Assembly: GCF_019823065.1 (NCBI RefSeq)
Contig: NZ_CP081966.1
Coordinates: forward strand, 682,001-746,000
Reading direction: 5' to 3'
Length of the DNA stretch: 64,000 bases
Source of the DNA: Pseudomonas mosselii
GTDB lineage: Bacteria > Pseudomonadota > Gammaproteobacteria > Pseudomonadales > Pseudomonadaceae
Each line of letters starts with the position of its first letter. The stretch's first letter is position 1. This document shows positions 10,324 through 18,817 of this stretch, piece by piece. Below the pieces are notes generated by a model. It saw only the letters and a list, made by a program, of their open reading frames with translations, searched no databases and was not told where the DNA came from. The translations under genes and the position numbers were made by a program.

Positions 10324-11460
10324 ATGTCGCAGACGTTTTACAAGAAAGGTTTCCTGGCACTGGCCGTAGCCACGGCACTGGGTGTTTCTTCGTATGTTCA
10401 GGCCGACATCAAGATCGGCGTCGCGGGTCCCATGACCGGGGCCAACGCAGCGTTTGGCGAGCAGTACATGAAAGGTGCGCAGGCAGCGGCCGATGTGATC
10501 AACAAGGCCGGTGGCGTGAACGGCGAGAAGATCGTCCTGGTCAAGGGCGATGACGCCTGCGAGCCGAAGCAGGCCGTGGCCGTGGCGAACCGTCTGGTCG
10601 ACCAGGACAAGGTGGCTGGTGTAGTGGGGCACTTCTGTTCTTCCAACACCATTCCGGCTTCCGAGGTATATGCAGACGCAGGCGTGATCGCCATCACCCC
10701 CGGTTCCACAAACCCGCAAGTAACCGAGCGTGGCCTTGATGCGATGTTCCGCATGTGCGGCCGTGACGACCAGCAGGGCATCGTCGCCGGCAACTACATC
10801 GTCGATGTGCTCAAGGGCAAGAAGGTCGTCGTGCTGCACGACAAGGACACCTATGGCCAGGGCCTGGCCGACGCCACCAAGGCGCAGCTGATCAAGCGCG
10901 GCGTCACGCCGGTGCTGTACGAAGGCCTGACCCGTGGCGAGAAGGACTTCAGCGCCGTGGTCACCAAGATCCGCGCCGCCGGTGCCGATGTCGTCTACTT
11001 CGGCGGCCTGCACCCCGAGGCCGGTCCGCTGGTGCGTCAGCTGCGCGAGCAGGGCCTGAAGGATGTGGCGTTCATGTCCGACGACGGCATCGTCACCGAC
11101 GAACTGGTGGCCACCGCCGGCGGCGCCCAGTATACCAACGGCGTGTACATGACTTTCGGCGCCGACCCGCGCCTGCTGCCCGACAGCAAGGCGGTGGTGG
11201 AGGAGTTCCGCAAGAACGGCACCGAGCCTGAAGGCTACACCCTGTACGCCTACGCTTCGGTCCAGGCCCTGGCCGCCGCCTTCAACGGCGCCAAGTCGAA
11301 CAAGGGCGAGGATGCCGCCAAGTGCCTGAAGGCCAACCCGGTCAAGACCGTCATGGGCGAGAAGAAGTGGGACAAGAAGGGCGACCTGACCGTCTCCGAC
11401 TACGTGGTCTACCAGTGGGATGCCAACGGCAAGTACCACCAGCTGGAAAAACAACAATAA
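10324..11460 (+). CDS. braC: Branched-chain amino acid ABC transporter, periplasmic binding protein
   Basis: Binds Leu/Ile/Val (and often Ala/Thr) in the periplasm and delivers them to the LivHM permease encoded downstream. The 378-residue precursor has a Sec signal of about 28 residues (ending VQA), then the type-1 periplasmic fold starting IKIGVAGPMTGANAAFG. Cys residues in DDACEP and GHFCSS correspond to the disulfide of the Leu-binding protein family. AGGAG precedes the ATG. Regulated by the sigma-54 promoter at 10246. Confidence 0.95.
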   Translation: MSQTFYKKGFLALAVATALGVSSYVQADIKIGVAGPMTGANAAFGEQYMKGAQAAADVINKAGGVNGEKIVLVKGDDACEPKQAVAVANRLVDQDKVAGVVGHFCSSNTIPASEVYADAGVIAITPGSTNPQVTERGLDAMFRMCGRDDQQGIVAGNYIVDVLKGKKVVVLHDKDTYGQGLADATKAQLIKRGVTPVLYEGLTRGEKDFSAVVTKIRAAGADVVYFGGLHPEAGPLVRQLREQGLKDVAFMSDDGIVTDELVATAGGAQYTNGVYMTFGADPRLLPDSKAVVEEFRKNGTEPEGYTLYAYASVQALAAAFNGAKSNKGEDAAKCLKANPVKTVMGEKKWDKKGDLTVSDYVVYQWDANGKYHQLEKQQ

Positions 11461-11470
11461 CAACGGCATC

Positions 11471-11498
11471 CGGCCCGGGCGCGCCATGCTCCGGGCCG
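11471..11498 (+). terminator. Intra-operon stem-loop after braC
   Basis: CGGCCCGG (11471-11478) pairs with CCGGGCCG (11491-11498), without a T tract. It sits in the 156-bp gap between braC and livH. Such structures commonly protect the binding-protein message and let only part of the transcripts continue into the permease genes. Confidence 0.55.
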
Positions 11499-11616
11499 TG
11501 GCCCCGCGGTACCTGTCATTGTCAGTAGATCTGCACAGTTCTGCGCTGCGAGGGCCGTTGCATCCGGACCCTGCGTGGTCGGCGCTCGTGCGATCTCAAT
11601 CAGGTGAGATTGCGTT

Positions 11617-12531
11617 ATGGATGGTATTTTCCTGCAGCAACTGGTCAACGGCCTGACCCTCGGGTCGGTCTACGGCCTGATCGCCATCGGCTACACAATG
11701 GTCTATGGCATCATTGGCATGATCAACTTCGCGCACGGCGAGGTGTACATGATCTCCGCGTACCTCGCGGCGATCAGCCTGGCATTGCTGGCCTACTTTG
11801 GTATCGAGTCGTTTCCGCTGCTGATGCTGGGCACCCTGTTGTTCACCATCGTCGTCACCGGCGTCTATGGCTTCACCATCGAACGCATCGCCTACAAGCC
11901 TCTGCGCAACTCCACCCGCCTGGCTCCGCTGATCAGCGCCATCGGCATCTCGCTGATCCTGCAGAACTACGCGCAGATCAGCCAGGGCGCCCGCCAGCAA
12001 GGCGTGCCGACCCTGCTCGAAGGCGCCATGCGCATCGAAGTGGGCACCGGCTTCGTGCAACTGACCTACACCAAGATCTTCATCCTGGTGGCCGCCTTCG
12101 TTGGCATGGCGCTGCTCACCTACGTCATCAAGTACACCAAGCTCGGGCGCATGTGCCGAGCGACGCAGCAGGATCGCAAGATGGCTTCGATCCTGGGCAT
12201 CAACACCGACCGGGTGATCTCCTACGTGTTCGTCATCGGCGCGGTGATGGCCGCGCTGGCCGGCGTGCTGATCACCATGAACTACGGCACCTTCGACTTC
12301 TACGCCGGCTTCATCATCGGCATCAAGGCCTTCACCGCCGCTGTGCTCGGCGGTATCGGCTCGCTGCCGGGGGCGATGCTCGGCGGCATTATCCTGGGGA
12401 TCTCAGAATCGTTGTTCTCCGGCCTGATCAACTCCGACTACAAGGACGTGTTCAGCTTCTCGCTGCTGGTGATGATCCTCATCTTCCGTCCCCAAGGCCT
12501 GCTGGGTCGCCCGCTCGTGGCTAAGGTGTGA
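11617..12531 (+). CDS. livH: Branched-chain amino acid ABC permease LivH
   Basis: Inner-membrane subunit of 304 residues with about eight hydrophobic helices, beginning MDGIFLQQLVNGLTLGSVYGLIA, the conserved LivH opening. The coupling segment near GINTDRVISYVFVIG and the C-terminal IFRPQGLLG are typical. It pairs with LivM, whose ATG at 12534 comes just after the livH TGA (12529-12531). Confidence 0.94.
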   Translation: MDGIFLQQLVNGLTLGSVYGLIAIGYTMVYGIIGMINFAHGEVYMISAYLAAISLALLAYFGIESFPLLMLGTLLFTIVVTGVYGFTIERIAYKPLRNSTRLAPLISAIGISLILQNYAQISQGARQQGVPTLLEGAMRIEVGTGFVQLTYTKIFILVAAFVGMALLTYVIKYTKLGRMCRATQQDRKMASILGINTDRVISYVFVIGAVMAALAGVLITMNYGTFDFYAGFIIGIKAFTAAVLGGIGSLPGAMLGGIILGISESLFSGLINSDYKDVFSFSLLVMILIFRPQGLLGRPLVAKV

Positions 12532-12533
12532 AT

Positions 12534-13835
12534 ATGTCCGCTGCCAATTCTGCCTCTGTTGCCCAAACCAAAGGTTTCGACCTCAAACGCAGCCTGCTGG
12601 AGACGATCGTCGCCGGTCTGCTGGCCCTCATCGTCTTCGGTCCGGTCGTCGGCGTGGTACTTGACGGCTACAGCTTCAACGCCGAACCGGCCCGCGTGGC
12701 CTGGCTGGTCGGCGGTGTGATGGCCGGGCGTTTCATCCTCAGCTTATTCCTGCAGACACCGACCGGCCAGCGCATGCTCCAGGGCTTCGATAGCGGTGGT
12801 TCGGGCGTGCATGTACTGGCGCCGGACTACAAGTCGCGGCTGCGCTACATCATCCCGGCGCTGATCGTCATCGCCATCGTGTTCCCGGTGTTCGCCAACA
12901 AGTACTTGCTGACCGTGGTCATCCTCGGCCTGATATACGTGCTGCTGGGCCTGGGCCTTAACATCGTGGTGGGCCTGGCGGGCCTGCTCGACCTGGGCTA
13001 CGTGGCGTTCTACGCCATCGGCGCCTATGGCCTGGCCCTCGGCTACCAGTACCTGGGCCTGGGCTTCTGGAGCGTGCTGCCGCTGGCGGCGATCGCCGCG
13101 GCGCTGGCGGGGTGCATCCTCGGGTTCCCGGTGTTGCGCATGCACGGCGATTACCTGGCCATTGTCACCCTGGGCTTCGGCGAGATCATTCGCCTGGTGC
13201 TGAACAACTGGCTGTCGTTCACCGGCGGCCCGAATGGCATGCCGGCGCCGTCGCCGACCTTCCTGGGGCTGGAGTTCGGCCGCCGGGCCAAGGATGGCGG
13301 AGTGCCGATCCATGAGTTCTTTGGCTTCGATTACAACCCCAACCTGAAGTTCGTGTTCATCTACGCCGTGCTGTTCCTGGTGGTGCTGGCGGTGCTGTAC
13401 ATCAAGCACCGGCTGACTCGCATGCCGGTGGGCCGCGCCTGGGAAGCCCTGCGCGAGGACGAGATCGCCTGCCGTTCCATGGGCCTGAACCACGTGCTGG
13501 TCAAGCTCTCGGCGTTCACCCTGGGCGCCTCCACCGCTGGTTTGGCCGGGGTGTTCTTCGCCACCTACCAGGGCTTCGTCAACCCATCGTCGTTCACCTT
13601 CTTCGAGTCGGCACTGATCCTCGCCATCGTCGTGCTCGGCGGCATGGGCTCGACCGTGGGCGTGGTGATCGCCGCGTTCGTGCTGACCGTGGCCCCGGAG
13701 CTGCTGCGCAGTTTCTCCGAGTACCGGGTGCTGCTGTTCGGCGTGCTGATGGTGCTGATGATGATCTGGCGACCGCGGGGGCTGATCCGCATCAGCCGTA
13801 CCGGTGTGGTCCCGCGTAAAGGAGTGGCGCCATGA
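12534..13835 (+). CDS. livM: Branched-chain amino acid ABC permease LivM
   Basis: Second permease subunit. Compared with minimal LivM proteins it carries an N-terminal extension (about residues 1-110, with two extra hydrophobic segments) before the core GLNIVVGLAGLLDLGYVAFYAIGAY, a normal feature of gammaproteobacterial LivM. 433 residues from the ATG at 12534; a GTG two codons upstream overlaps the livH stop and is a possible alternative. The 3' end overlaps livG by 4 bp. Confidence 0.93.
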   Translation: MSAANSASVAQTKGFDLKRSLLETIVAGLLALIVFGPVVGVVLDGYSFNAEPARVAWLVGGVMAGRFILSLFLQTPTGQRMLQGFDSGGSGVHVLAPDYKSRLRYIIPALIVIAIVFPVFANKYLLTVVILGLIYVLLGLGLNIVVGLAGLLDLGYVAFYAIGAYGLALGYQYLGLGFWSVLPLAAIAAALAGCILGFPVLRMHGDYLAIVTLGFGEIIRLVLNNWLSFTGGPNGMPAPSPTFLGLEFGRRAKDGGVPIHEFFGFDYNPNLKFVFIYAVLFLVVLAVLYIKHRLTRMPVGRAWEALREDEIACRSMGLNHVLVKLSAFTLGASTAGLAGVFFATYQGFVNPSSFTFFESALILAIVVLGGMGSTVGVVIAAFVLTVAPELLRSFSEYRVLLFGVLMVLMMIWRPRGLIRISRTGVVPRKGVAP

Positions 13836-14707
13836 GCGACGAAATCATTCTGTCGGTCGACAACCTGATGATGCAGTTCGGCGGGATCAAGGCGCTCAGC
13901 GATGTCAGCCTGAAGGTCAAGCGCAACCAGATCTTCGCCCTGATCGGCCCCAACGGCGCCGGCAAGACCACCGTGTTCAACTGCCTCACCGGCTTCTACA
14001 AGGCCAGCGGCGGACGTATCGAGCTGAACGTGCGCGGCAGCCACACCAATGTCATCCAACTGCTCGGCGAGCGCTTCCAGGCGGCGGACTTCGTCTCGCC
14101 GGCGCGCCTCGCCAACCGCCTGTACTACAAGATGTTCGGCGGTACCCACCTGGTCAACCGCGCAGGTCTTGCACGGACCTTCCAGAACATTCGCCTGTTC
14201 AAGGAAATGTCGGTGGTGGAAAACCTGCTGGTGGCCCAGCACATGTGGGTCAACCGCAACCTGCTGGCCGGCGTGCTCAATACCCCGGGTTACCGCAAGG
14301 CCGAGAGCGACGCGCTGGACCATGCGTTCTACTGGCTGGAGGTGGTCGACCTGATCGATTGCGCCAACCGCCTGGCTGGCGAGCTGTCATACGGCCAGCA
14401 GCGCCGCCTGGAAATCGCCCGGGCCATGTGCACGCGGCCGAAGATCATCTGCTTGGACGAGCCGGCCGCCGGCCTCAACCCGCAGGAGACCGAGGCCCTG
14501 AGCCGCATGATCCGCGTGCTGCGCGATGAGCACGACATCACCGTGGTGCTGATCGAGCACGACATGGGCATGGTCATGAGCATCTCCGATCATATCGTCG
14601 TGCTCGACCACGGCAACGTGATCGCCGAAGGCACGCCGCAGGACATCCGCCACAACCCGACGGTGATCGCCGCCTACCTGGGTGCAGATGAAGAGGAGCT
14701 GATATGA
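13832..14707 (+). CDS. livG: Branched-chain amino acid ABC transporter ATPase LivG
   Basis: Cytoplasmic ATPase, 291 residues. Walker A GPNGAGKT (about residue 38), a signature in the form LSYGQQRRLEIARAM, Walker B IICLDEP and the switch-His segment LIEHDMG are all visible. The insert of about 40 residues between Walker A and the Q-loop is usual for LivG. Its ATG overlaps the livM stop, and its stop overlaps livF, giving translational coupling. Confidence 0.95.
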   Translation: MSDEIILSVDNLMMQFGGIKALSDVSLKVKRNQIFALIGPNGAGKTTVFNCLTGFYKASGGRIELNVRGSHTNVIQLLGERFQAADFVSPARLANRLYYKMFGGTHLVNRAGLARTFQNIRLFKEMSVVENLLVAQHMWVNRNLLAGVLNTPGYRKAESDALDHAFYWLEVVDLIDCANRLAGELSYGQQRRLEIARAMCTRPKIICLDEPAAGLNPQETEALSRMIRVLRDEHDITVVLIEHDMGMVMSISDHIVVLDHGNVIAEGTPQDIRHNPTVIAAYLGADEEELI

Positions 14708-15420
14708 GTGCGCCCATTCTTGAGCTGAAGGACCTGGATGTGTTCTACGGGCCGATCCAGGCCCTGAAGAAAGTCTCCATGCATATCAACGAGGGCGAGA
14801 CGGTGAGCCTGATCGGCGCCAATGGCGCGGGCAAGTCGACACTGCTGATGTCGATCTTCGGCCAGCCGAGGGCGGCCTCCGGGCAGATCGTCTATCGCGG
14901 CACCGACATCACCCGCAAGTCGTCGCACTACATTGCCTCCAACGGTATCGCCCAGTCTCCGGAGGGGCGCCGGGTGTTCCCCGACATGACTGTCGAGGAG
15001 AACCTGATGATGGGCACCATTCCGATTGGCGACAAACATGCCGGTGAGGACATGCAGCGCATGTTCGAGCTGTTCCCACGGCTCAAGGAGCGGCGCAACC
15101 AGCGTGCCATGACCATGTCCGGCGGCGAGCAGCAGATGCTCGCCATCGCCCGGGCGCTGATGAGCCGGCCCAAGCTGCTGCTGCTCGATGAGCCCTCGCT
15201 GGGGCTGGCACCGATCGTGGTCAAGCAGATCTTCTCCACCCTGCGCGAGCTGGCGCAGACCGGCATGACCATCTTCCTTGTGGAGCAGAACGCCAACCAT
15301 GCGCTGAAGCTGTCGGACCGGGCCTATGTGATGGTCAACGGGCAGATCCGCATGACCGGGACCGGGCAGGAGCTGTTGGTCAACGAGGAGGTGCGTAACG
15401 CCTATCTGGGCGGGCACTGA
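14704..15420 (+). CDS. livF: Branched-chain amino acid ABC transporter ATPase LivF
   Basis: Second ATPase of the importer, 238 residues: Walker A GANGAGKS, signature MSGGEQQMLAIARALMS, Walker B LLLLDEPS, His switch LVEQNANHA. Its start overlaps the livG stop (ATGA). Last gene of the operon; a REP pair begins 13 bp after the stop. Confidence 0.95.
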   Translation: MSAPILELKDLDVFYGPIQALKKVSMHINEGETVSLIGANGAGKSTLLMSIFGQPRAASGQIVYRGTDITRKSSHYIASNGIAQSPEGRRVFPDMTVEENLMMGTIPIGDKHAGEDMQRMFELFPRLKERRNQRAMTMSGGEQQMLAIARALMSRPKLLLLDEPSLGLAPIVVKQIFSTLRELAQTGMTIFLVEQNANHALKLSDRAYVMVNGQIRMTGTGQELLVNEEVRNAYLGGH

Positions 15421-15433
15421 GTTACATTCCACA

Positions 15434-15501
15434 GATCGCGGGGCGAACCCGCTCCCACAAGCGCCTCATTTGGGCCTGTGGGAGCGGGCTTGCCCCGCGA
15501 T
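15434..15501. repeat. Inverted pair of REP elements
   Basis: Two REP copies face each other: GATCGCGGGGCGAACCCGCTCCCAC and, inverted, GTGGGAGCGGGCTTGCCCCGCGAT. The first copy carries a variant loop (cgaac instead of caagc). It lies directly after livF and before the DnaA-box-rich stretch. Confidence 0.85.
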
Positions 15502-15523
15502 GCGTTTTATGCCAGACGGCAGA

Positions 15524-15922
15524 TGTGGACAACTTGTCGCATATCTTTCTTGAAACACGGCACAACCCCACTGCAAACCCTTGTTTCCACAAGTGGAAAA
15601 CTTTCCACGGATTATGTGGAACCGCCTGTGGAAAACATGGTGGCACCTCGCTCCAGCCCAGATAAATCAGCGCGTTCGAGCACTTGGTCGTTTTTTGACC
15701 AATAACGGTTTGTGCATGATTTTGCATGTGTTTTGCGCAGCCCATGGATATACCCACAGCGGGGAAATTTCTGTGGATAACGTTGTGGGAAAACCTTGGA
15801 CAGACCGCCAGAGACGGCATGGTTGAAAGCCTTGCGCCATCATCCACGGATGTCCACAGCGCGCAGAGGTTCCCTTGACCCGACGAGTTGCCCCCAATCC
15901 ATGGGGAAAGCCTTGTGGATAA
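15524..15922. other. Cluster of DnaA-box-like sequences in a 650-bp gene-free stretch
   Basis: Four boxes lie in the same orientation: TGTGGACAA (15524-15532, one mismatch), TGTGGAAAA (15627-15635, one mismatch), TGTGGATAA (15772-15780, perfect complement of TTATCCACA) and TGTGGATAA (15914-15922, perfect). More degenerate TTTCCAC/TCCACA sequences lie between them (15583, 15592, 15850). A hairpin TTGGTC-N7-GACCAA occurs at 15684-15702, and TTTTTTGACCA is repeated at 15691 and 15978. No coding frame in 15421-16071 looks genuine. This could titrate or reload DnaA, or simply be a regulatory region for the SDR gene. Confidence 0.5.
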
Positions 15923-16071
15923 GGTGCGCATAGCCCGGTGCAGCCCTTCTACCACGGGCCTCAGCGAGGTTAGTACATTTTTTGACCAGCGGTGATGACG
16001 GTTGTGGTCGAGCCCTGCGCCGGGCATGCTGCGAGGCCTGTCGACGACAATCCAACGCTAAGGAGAAGAGC

Positions 16072-16839
16072 ATGACATCCACCGTATTCATCACTGGCGC
16101 GACGTCCGGTTTTGGCGAGGCCACCGCCCGCCGTTTCGCCGACGCCGGCTGGAAGCTGGTACTCACCGGTCGGCGCAAGGAGCGCCTGGATGCGTTGTGC
16201 CAGGAACTGTCGGCCAAGACCGAGGTGCACGGCCTGGTGGTCGATGTGCGTGACCGTCAGGCCATGGAAGCCGCCATCGCCAGCCTGCCGCCGAGCTTCG
16301 ACAAGCTGCAGGGCCTGGTCAACAACGCCGGCCTGGCGCTGGGCGTGGACGCCGCGCAGAACTGCAGCCTGGACGACTGGGAAACCATGGTCGACACCAA
16401 CATCAAGGGGCTGATGTACACCACTCGCCTGCTGTTGCCTCGATTGATTGCCCATGGGCGTGGCGCGTCGATCCTCAACGTCGGTTCGGTGGCGGGCAAC
16501 TACCCGTACCCGGGCGCGAATGTGTATGGCGGCACCAAGGCCTTCGTCGGCCAGTTTTCCCTGAGCCTGCGCTGCGACCTGCGAGGAACGGGCGTGCGGG
16601 TGAGCAATATCGAGCCGGGGCTGTGCGAGAGCGAGTTCTCGCTGGTGCGCTTCGGCGGTGACCAAGCCAAGTATGACGCCACCTATGCCGGCGCCGAGCC
16701 AATCCAGCCGCAGGACATCGCCGAGACCATCTTCTGGATTCTCAACCAGCCGGCACATATCAACATCAACAGCCTTGAGCTGATGCCAGTGAGCCAGGAC
16801 TGGGCAGGGTTCTCGATCGACCGGTCGGCCAAGGGCTGA
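16072..16839 (+). CDS. Short-chain dehydrogenase/reductase, YdfG-like
   Basis: A 255-residue classical SDR: NAD(P)-binding GATSGFGEA (residues 10-18), NNAG (about 84), catalytic Ser in NVGSVAGNYPYPG, and Tyr-x3-Lys in YGGTKAF. GRR after beta-2 favours NADP. Closest in architecture to YdfG, which oxidises or reduces 3-hydroxy acids such as L-allo-threonine and malonic semialdehyde; the substrate here is inferred. AAGGAGAAGAG precedes the ATG at 16072, which is why the upstream in-frame start was rejected. Confidence 0.85.
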   Translation: MTSTVFITGATSGFGEATARRFADAGWKLVLTGRRKERLDALCQELSAKTEVHGLVVDVRDRQAMEAAIASLPPSFDKLQGLVNNAGLALGVDAAQNCSLDDWETMVDTNIKGLMYTTRLLLPRLIAHGRGASILNVGSVAGNYPYPGANVYGGTKAFVGQFSLSLRCDLRGTGVRVSNIEPGLCESEFSLVRFGGDQAKYDATYAGAEPIQPQDIAETIFWILNQPAHININSLELMPVSQDWAGFSIDRSAKG

Positions 16840-16848
16840 TACGCCAAT

Positions 16849-16904
16849 GATCGCGGGGCAAGCCCGCTCCCACGATGGCGTGGGAGCGGGCTTGCCCCGC
16901 GATT
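16849..16904. repeat. Inverted REP pair
   Basis: Two facing REP copies separated by only a few bases (…CTCCCACGATGGCGTGGGAG…) lie between the convergent SDR and AGE-epimerase genes. Together they form one long cruciform-capable palindrome. Confidence 0.88.
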
Positions 16905-16907
16905 GTG

Positions 16908-17996
16908 TCAGATCAGGCGCTGCAAGCCTTCCAGGCAGGTCGCCAGGTGATACGGCGTAGTCGATGGCATGTCGTGGCGGCTGACCGCGCCATTACCATC
17001 ACGGCACTCATGCCAGCCACCGTCATGCAGGAATCGCGACTCCAGCGCCTGTAGCTGCGCCAGCAACCTCGCCTCGCTTCCTGGCCGCAAGGCCAGCGCC
17101 CGCAGGTACTCGGCCTGGGCCCAGATCCGTTGGGTCGCATCGATGACCTTGCCGTCCACATCGAGCATCGCCAGCACCGCCGTATCTTTCACACCGTACT
17201 GCTCGGCGTAGTCGAAGGCGCGGGTGATGGAAGCGTGCAGCGCTGTCCCGCGCAGCAGCGGCGAGGTGTCCAGCAAGTAGAACCATTCGAACTGGTGCCC
17301 CGGCTCGAACCAGTTATCCACAGACCCGCGTGGTTTTTCCAGCATCAGGCCGTGGCGCTGTTCGATGAATTGCACCTGCAGCGCGTCGCACAACTGCAGC
17401 AGCGACTGGCGAACCTCGTCGTCCTCGCGCACGGCCAGTACCTGAAGGAAAGCCTCGGCCAGGTGCATCTGCGGGTTCTGCAGCGAGCCGCTGCCCAGGT
17501 CCGACCAGTCCTCAGCGAGGCTGGCCTCGTACAGGCCATCGTCACGGGCGAACTGCTCGGCAACGACTTCGAGGGCACCGTTGAGCGTGGCTTCCACCAG
17601 GCCTTCTCCGACCTTGCCCCAGTAATGGGCACAGGCGAACACGATGAAGGCGTGGGTGTAGAGGTCCTTGCGTCGGTCCAACGGCTTGCCCTGCGCGTCG
17701 ATGCTGTAGAACCAGCCGCCGTGCTCGGCGTCGTGGAAGTGCTTCTGCAGCGAACGGAACAGCGCGGCGGCGCGTTCGGCGGCGCCCGGTTGACCGATGC
17801 GGCTGCTGAACAGGTACAGCTGGCGGGCGCAGGCCATGGCCCGGTAGCGTTGCACCGGCAGTGGCCGGTGCTGGGTGTCCAGGGCTTCGTACGGCAGGGC
17901 CATGTCGGCGTTCCAGCCAGGGCCCTGCCACAGCGGCACGATGCGCTCGGCGAAGTGCTGTTGGAAACGGGTCAATGCGGGGCGGGGGTCGGACAT
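16908..17996 (-). CDS. AGE family epimerase/isomerase
   Basis: A 362-residue (alpha/alpha)6-barrel protein of the N-acylglucosamine 2-epimerase superfamily, which also includes mannose, cellobiose and mannose-6-phosphate isomerases. Visible landmarks are GGWFYSID, an FVFACAHYW-like helix, PGHQFEWFYLL and GGWHECRD, with His/Glu/Arg residues that fit the catalytic cleft. Substrate unknown; aldose-ketose isomerisation of mannose is the most common activity among proteobacterial relatives. ATG at 17996 (MSDPRP) chosen over an upstream ATG with no supporting sequence. Confidence 0.8.
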   Translation of the reverse strand: MSDPRPALTRFQQHFAERIVPLWQGPGWNADMALPYEALDTQHRPLPVQRYRAMACARQLYLFSSRIGQPGAAERAAALFRSLQKHFHDAEHGGWFYSIDAQGKPLDRRKDLYTHAFIVFACAHYWGKVGEGLVEATLNGALEVVAEQFARDDGLYEASLAEDWSDLGSGSLQNPQMHLAEAFLQVLAVREDDEVRQSLLQLCDALQVQFIEQRHGLMLEKPRGSVDNWFEPGHQFEWFYLLDTSPLLRGTALHASITRAFDYAEQYGVKDTAVLAMLDVDGKVIDATQRIWAQAEYLRALALRPGSEARLLAQLQALESRFLHDGGWHECRDGNGAVSRHDMPSTTPYHLATCLEGLQRLI

Positions 17997-18062
17997 GGTC
18001 GCGCTCGTGACGGTCGGGCAGGGCGCCATGGTAGCAGATGTAACAAGTGCTTCGTGGGCGCG

Positions 18063-18695
18063 TCAGCCGGGATTGCCCAGCCCCTGCCAGTGCCGCGCGC
18101 CCACGAAGATGAAGCGCAGTTGCTGGGTGATCTTCTCCTGGGGCGTCAGCGCCTGTGGATGACCCGACTCAGGGCTGTCGATCAGTTCCGGCAGGGTGGC
18201 GAACACGGTCTTGACCACCAGGTCGGCCATCACCGCCAAGGCGGCGCCGTCCAGATGCTGCCAACGCGGCATGCGTGCCAGGTCCGTGGCCAGGTCGTTG
18301 CTGATGTCCTGGCGCAGGCGGGCGATGGCCTGGCGCACTGGCTGCGAGCCGCCGTATTGCTCGCGGGCGAGGAACAGGAACTGCGCCCGGTGGGCGACGA
18401 CCACGTCGAGGAAGATGCGCACCGAGGCGTCGGTGATGCCGCCCAGCTCGAATTCGTTGTGGCGTACCAGGCGGATGGTCTGGCGGAAAGTGGTGTCCAC
18501 CTCGGCAACCAGGGCCAGGCCCAGCGCATCCATGTCGGGGAAGTGGCGGTAGAAGCCGGTGGGCACGATGCCCGCGGCCTTGGCCACCTCGCGCAGGCTG
18601 ATGCTGCCGAAGCCACGGCCGCTCTCCATGAGCAGGCAGGCGGCATCCAGCAGGGCCTGGCGGGTCTGTAGCTTCTGTTCGGCGCGCGGCAGCAT
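18063..18695 (-). CDS. TetR family regulator, FabR/DesT-like
   Basis: A 210-residue repressor with N-terminal helix-turn-helix (LREVAKAAGIVPTGFYRHF, about residues 34-52) and a C-terminal ligand domain. The VPTGFYRHF recognition helix followed by DALGLALV is very close to FabR/DesT, regulators of unsaturated fatty-acid synthesis. No desaturase or fab gene is adjacent, so the target is not local. Start at 18695 (MLPRAEQ) matches the family N-terminus; an ATG at 18728 is possible. Neither start has a strong Shine-Dalgarno. Confidence 0.82.
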   Translation of the reverse strand: MLPRAEQKLQTRQALLDAACLLMESGRGFGSISLREVAKAAGIVPTGFYRHFPDMDALGLALVAEVDTTFRQTIRLVRHNEFELGGITDASVRIFLDVVVAHRAQFLFLAREQYGGSQPVRQAIARLRQDISNDLATDLARMPRWQHLDGAALAVMADLVVKTVFATLPELIDSPESGHPQALTPQEKITQQLRFIFVGARHWQGLGNPG

Positions 18696-18735
18696 GGGGC
18701 AGGATTCTATGACGGTACGGCTGGGCATTCTGGAT

Positions 18736-18768
18736 AAAAAAACAAAGCCCGGTCAATGGACCGGGCTT
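18736..18768 (-). terminator. Rho-independent terminator after the repeat-protein gene
   Basis: On the minus strand AAGCCCGGTC pairs perfectly with GACCGGGCTT (10 bp, 4-nt loop, 18745-18768), followed by a T-rich tract (complement of the A run 18736-18742). It ends the transcript of the gene at 18818-19363 ahead of the TetR gene. Confidence 0.85.
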
Positions 18769-18817
18769 GGAGGGTAGCAGGCGCAGTGGGGCGGGTTGTT
18801 GTTCTCGGCCATGGCGA

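Noticed and set aside
15421..16071. Replication origin of the chromosome or a plasmid-type origin
   Set aside because: No dnaA, dnaN, recF, gyrB or rep gene is near; only the boxes are present.
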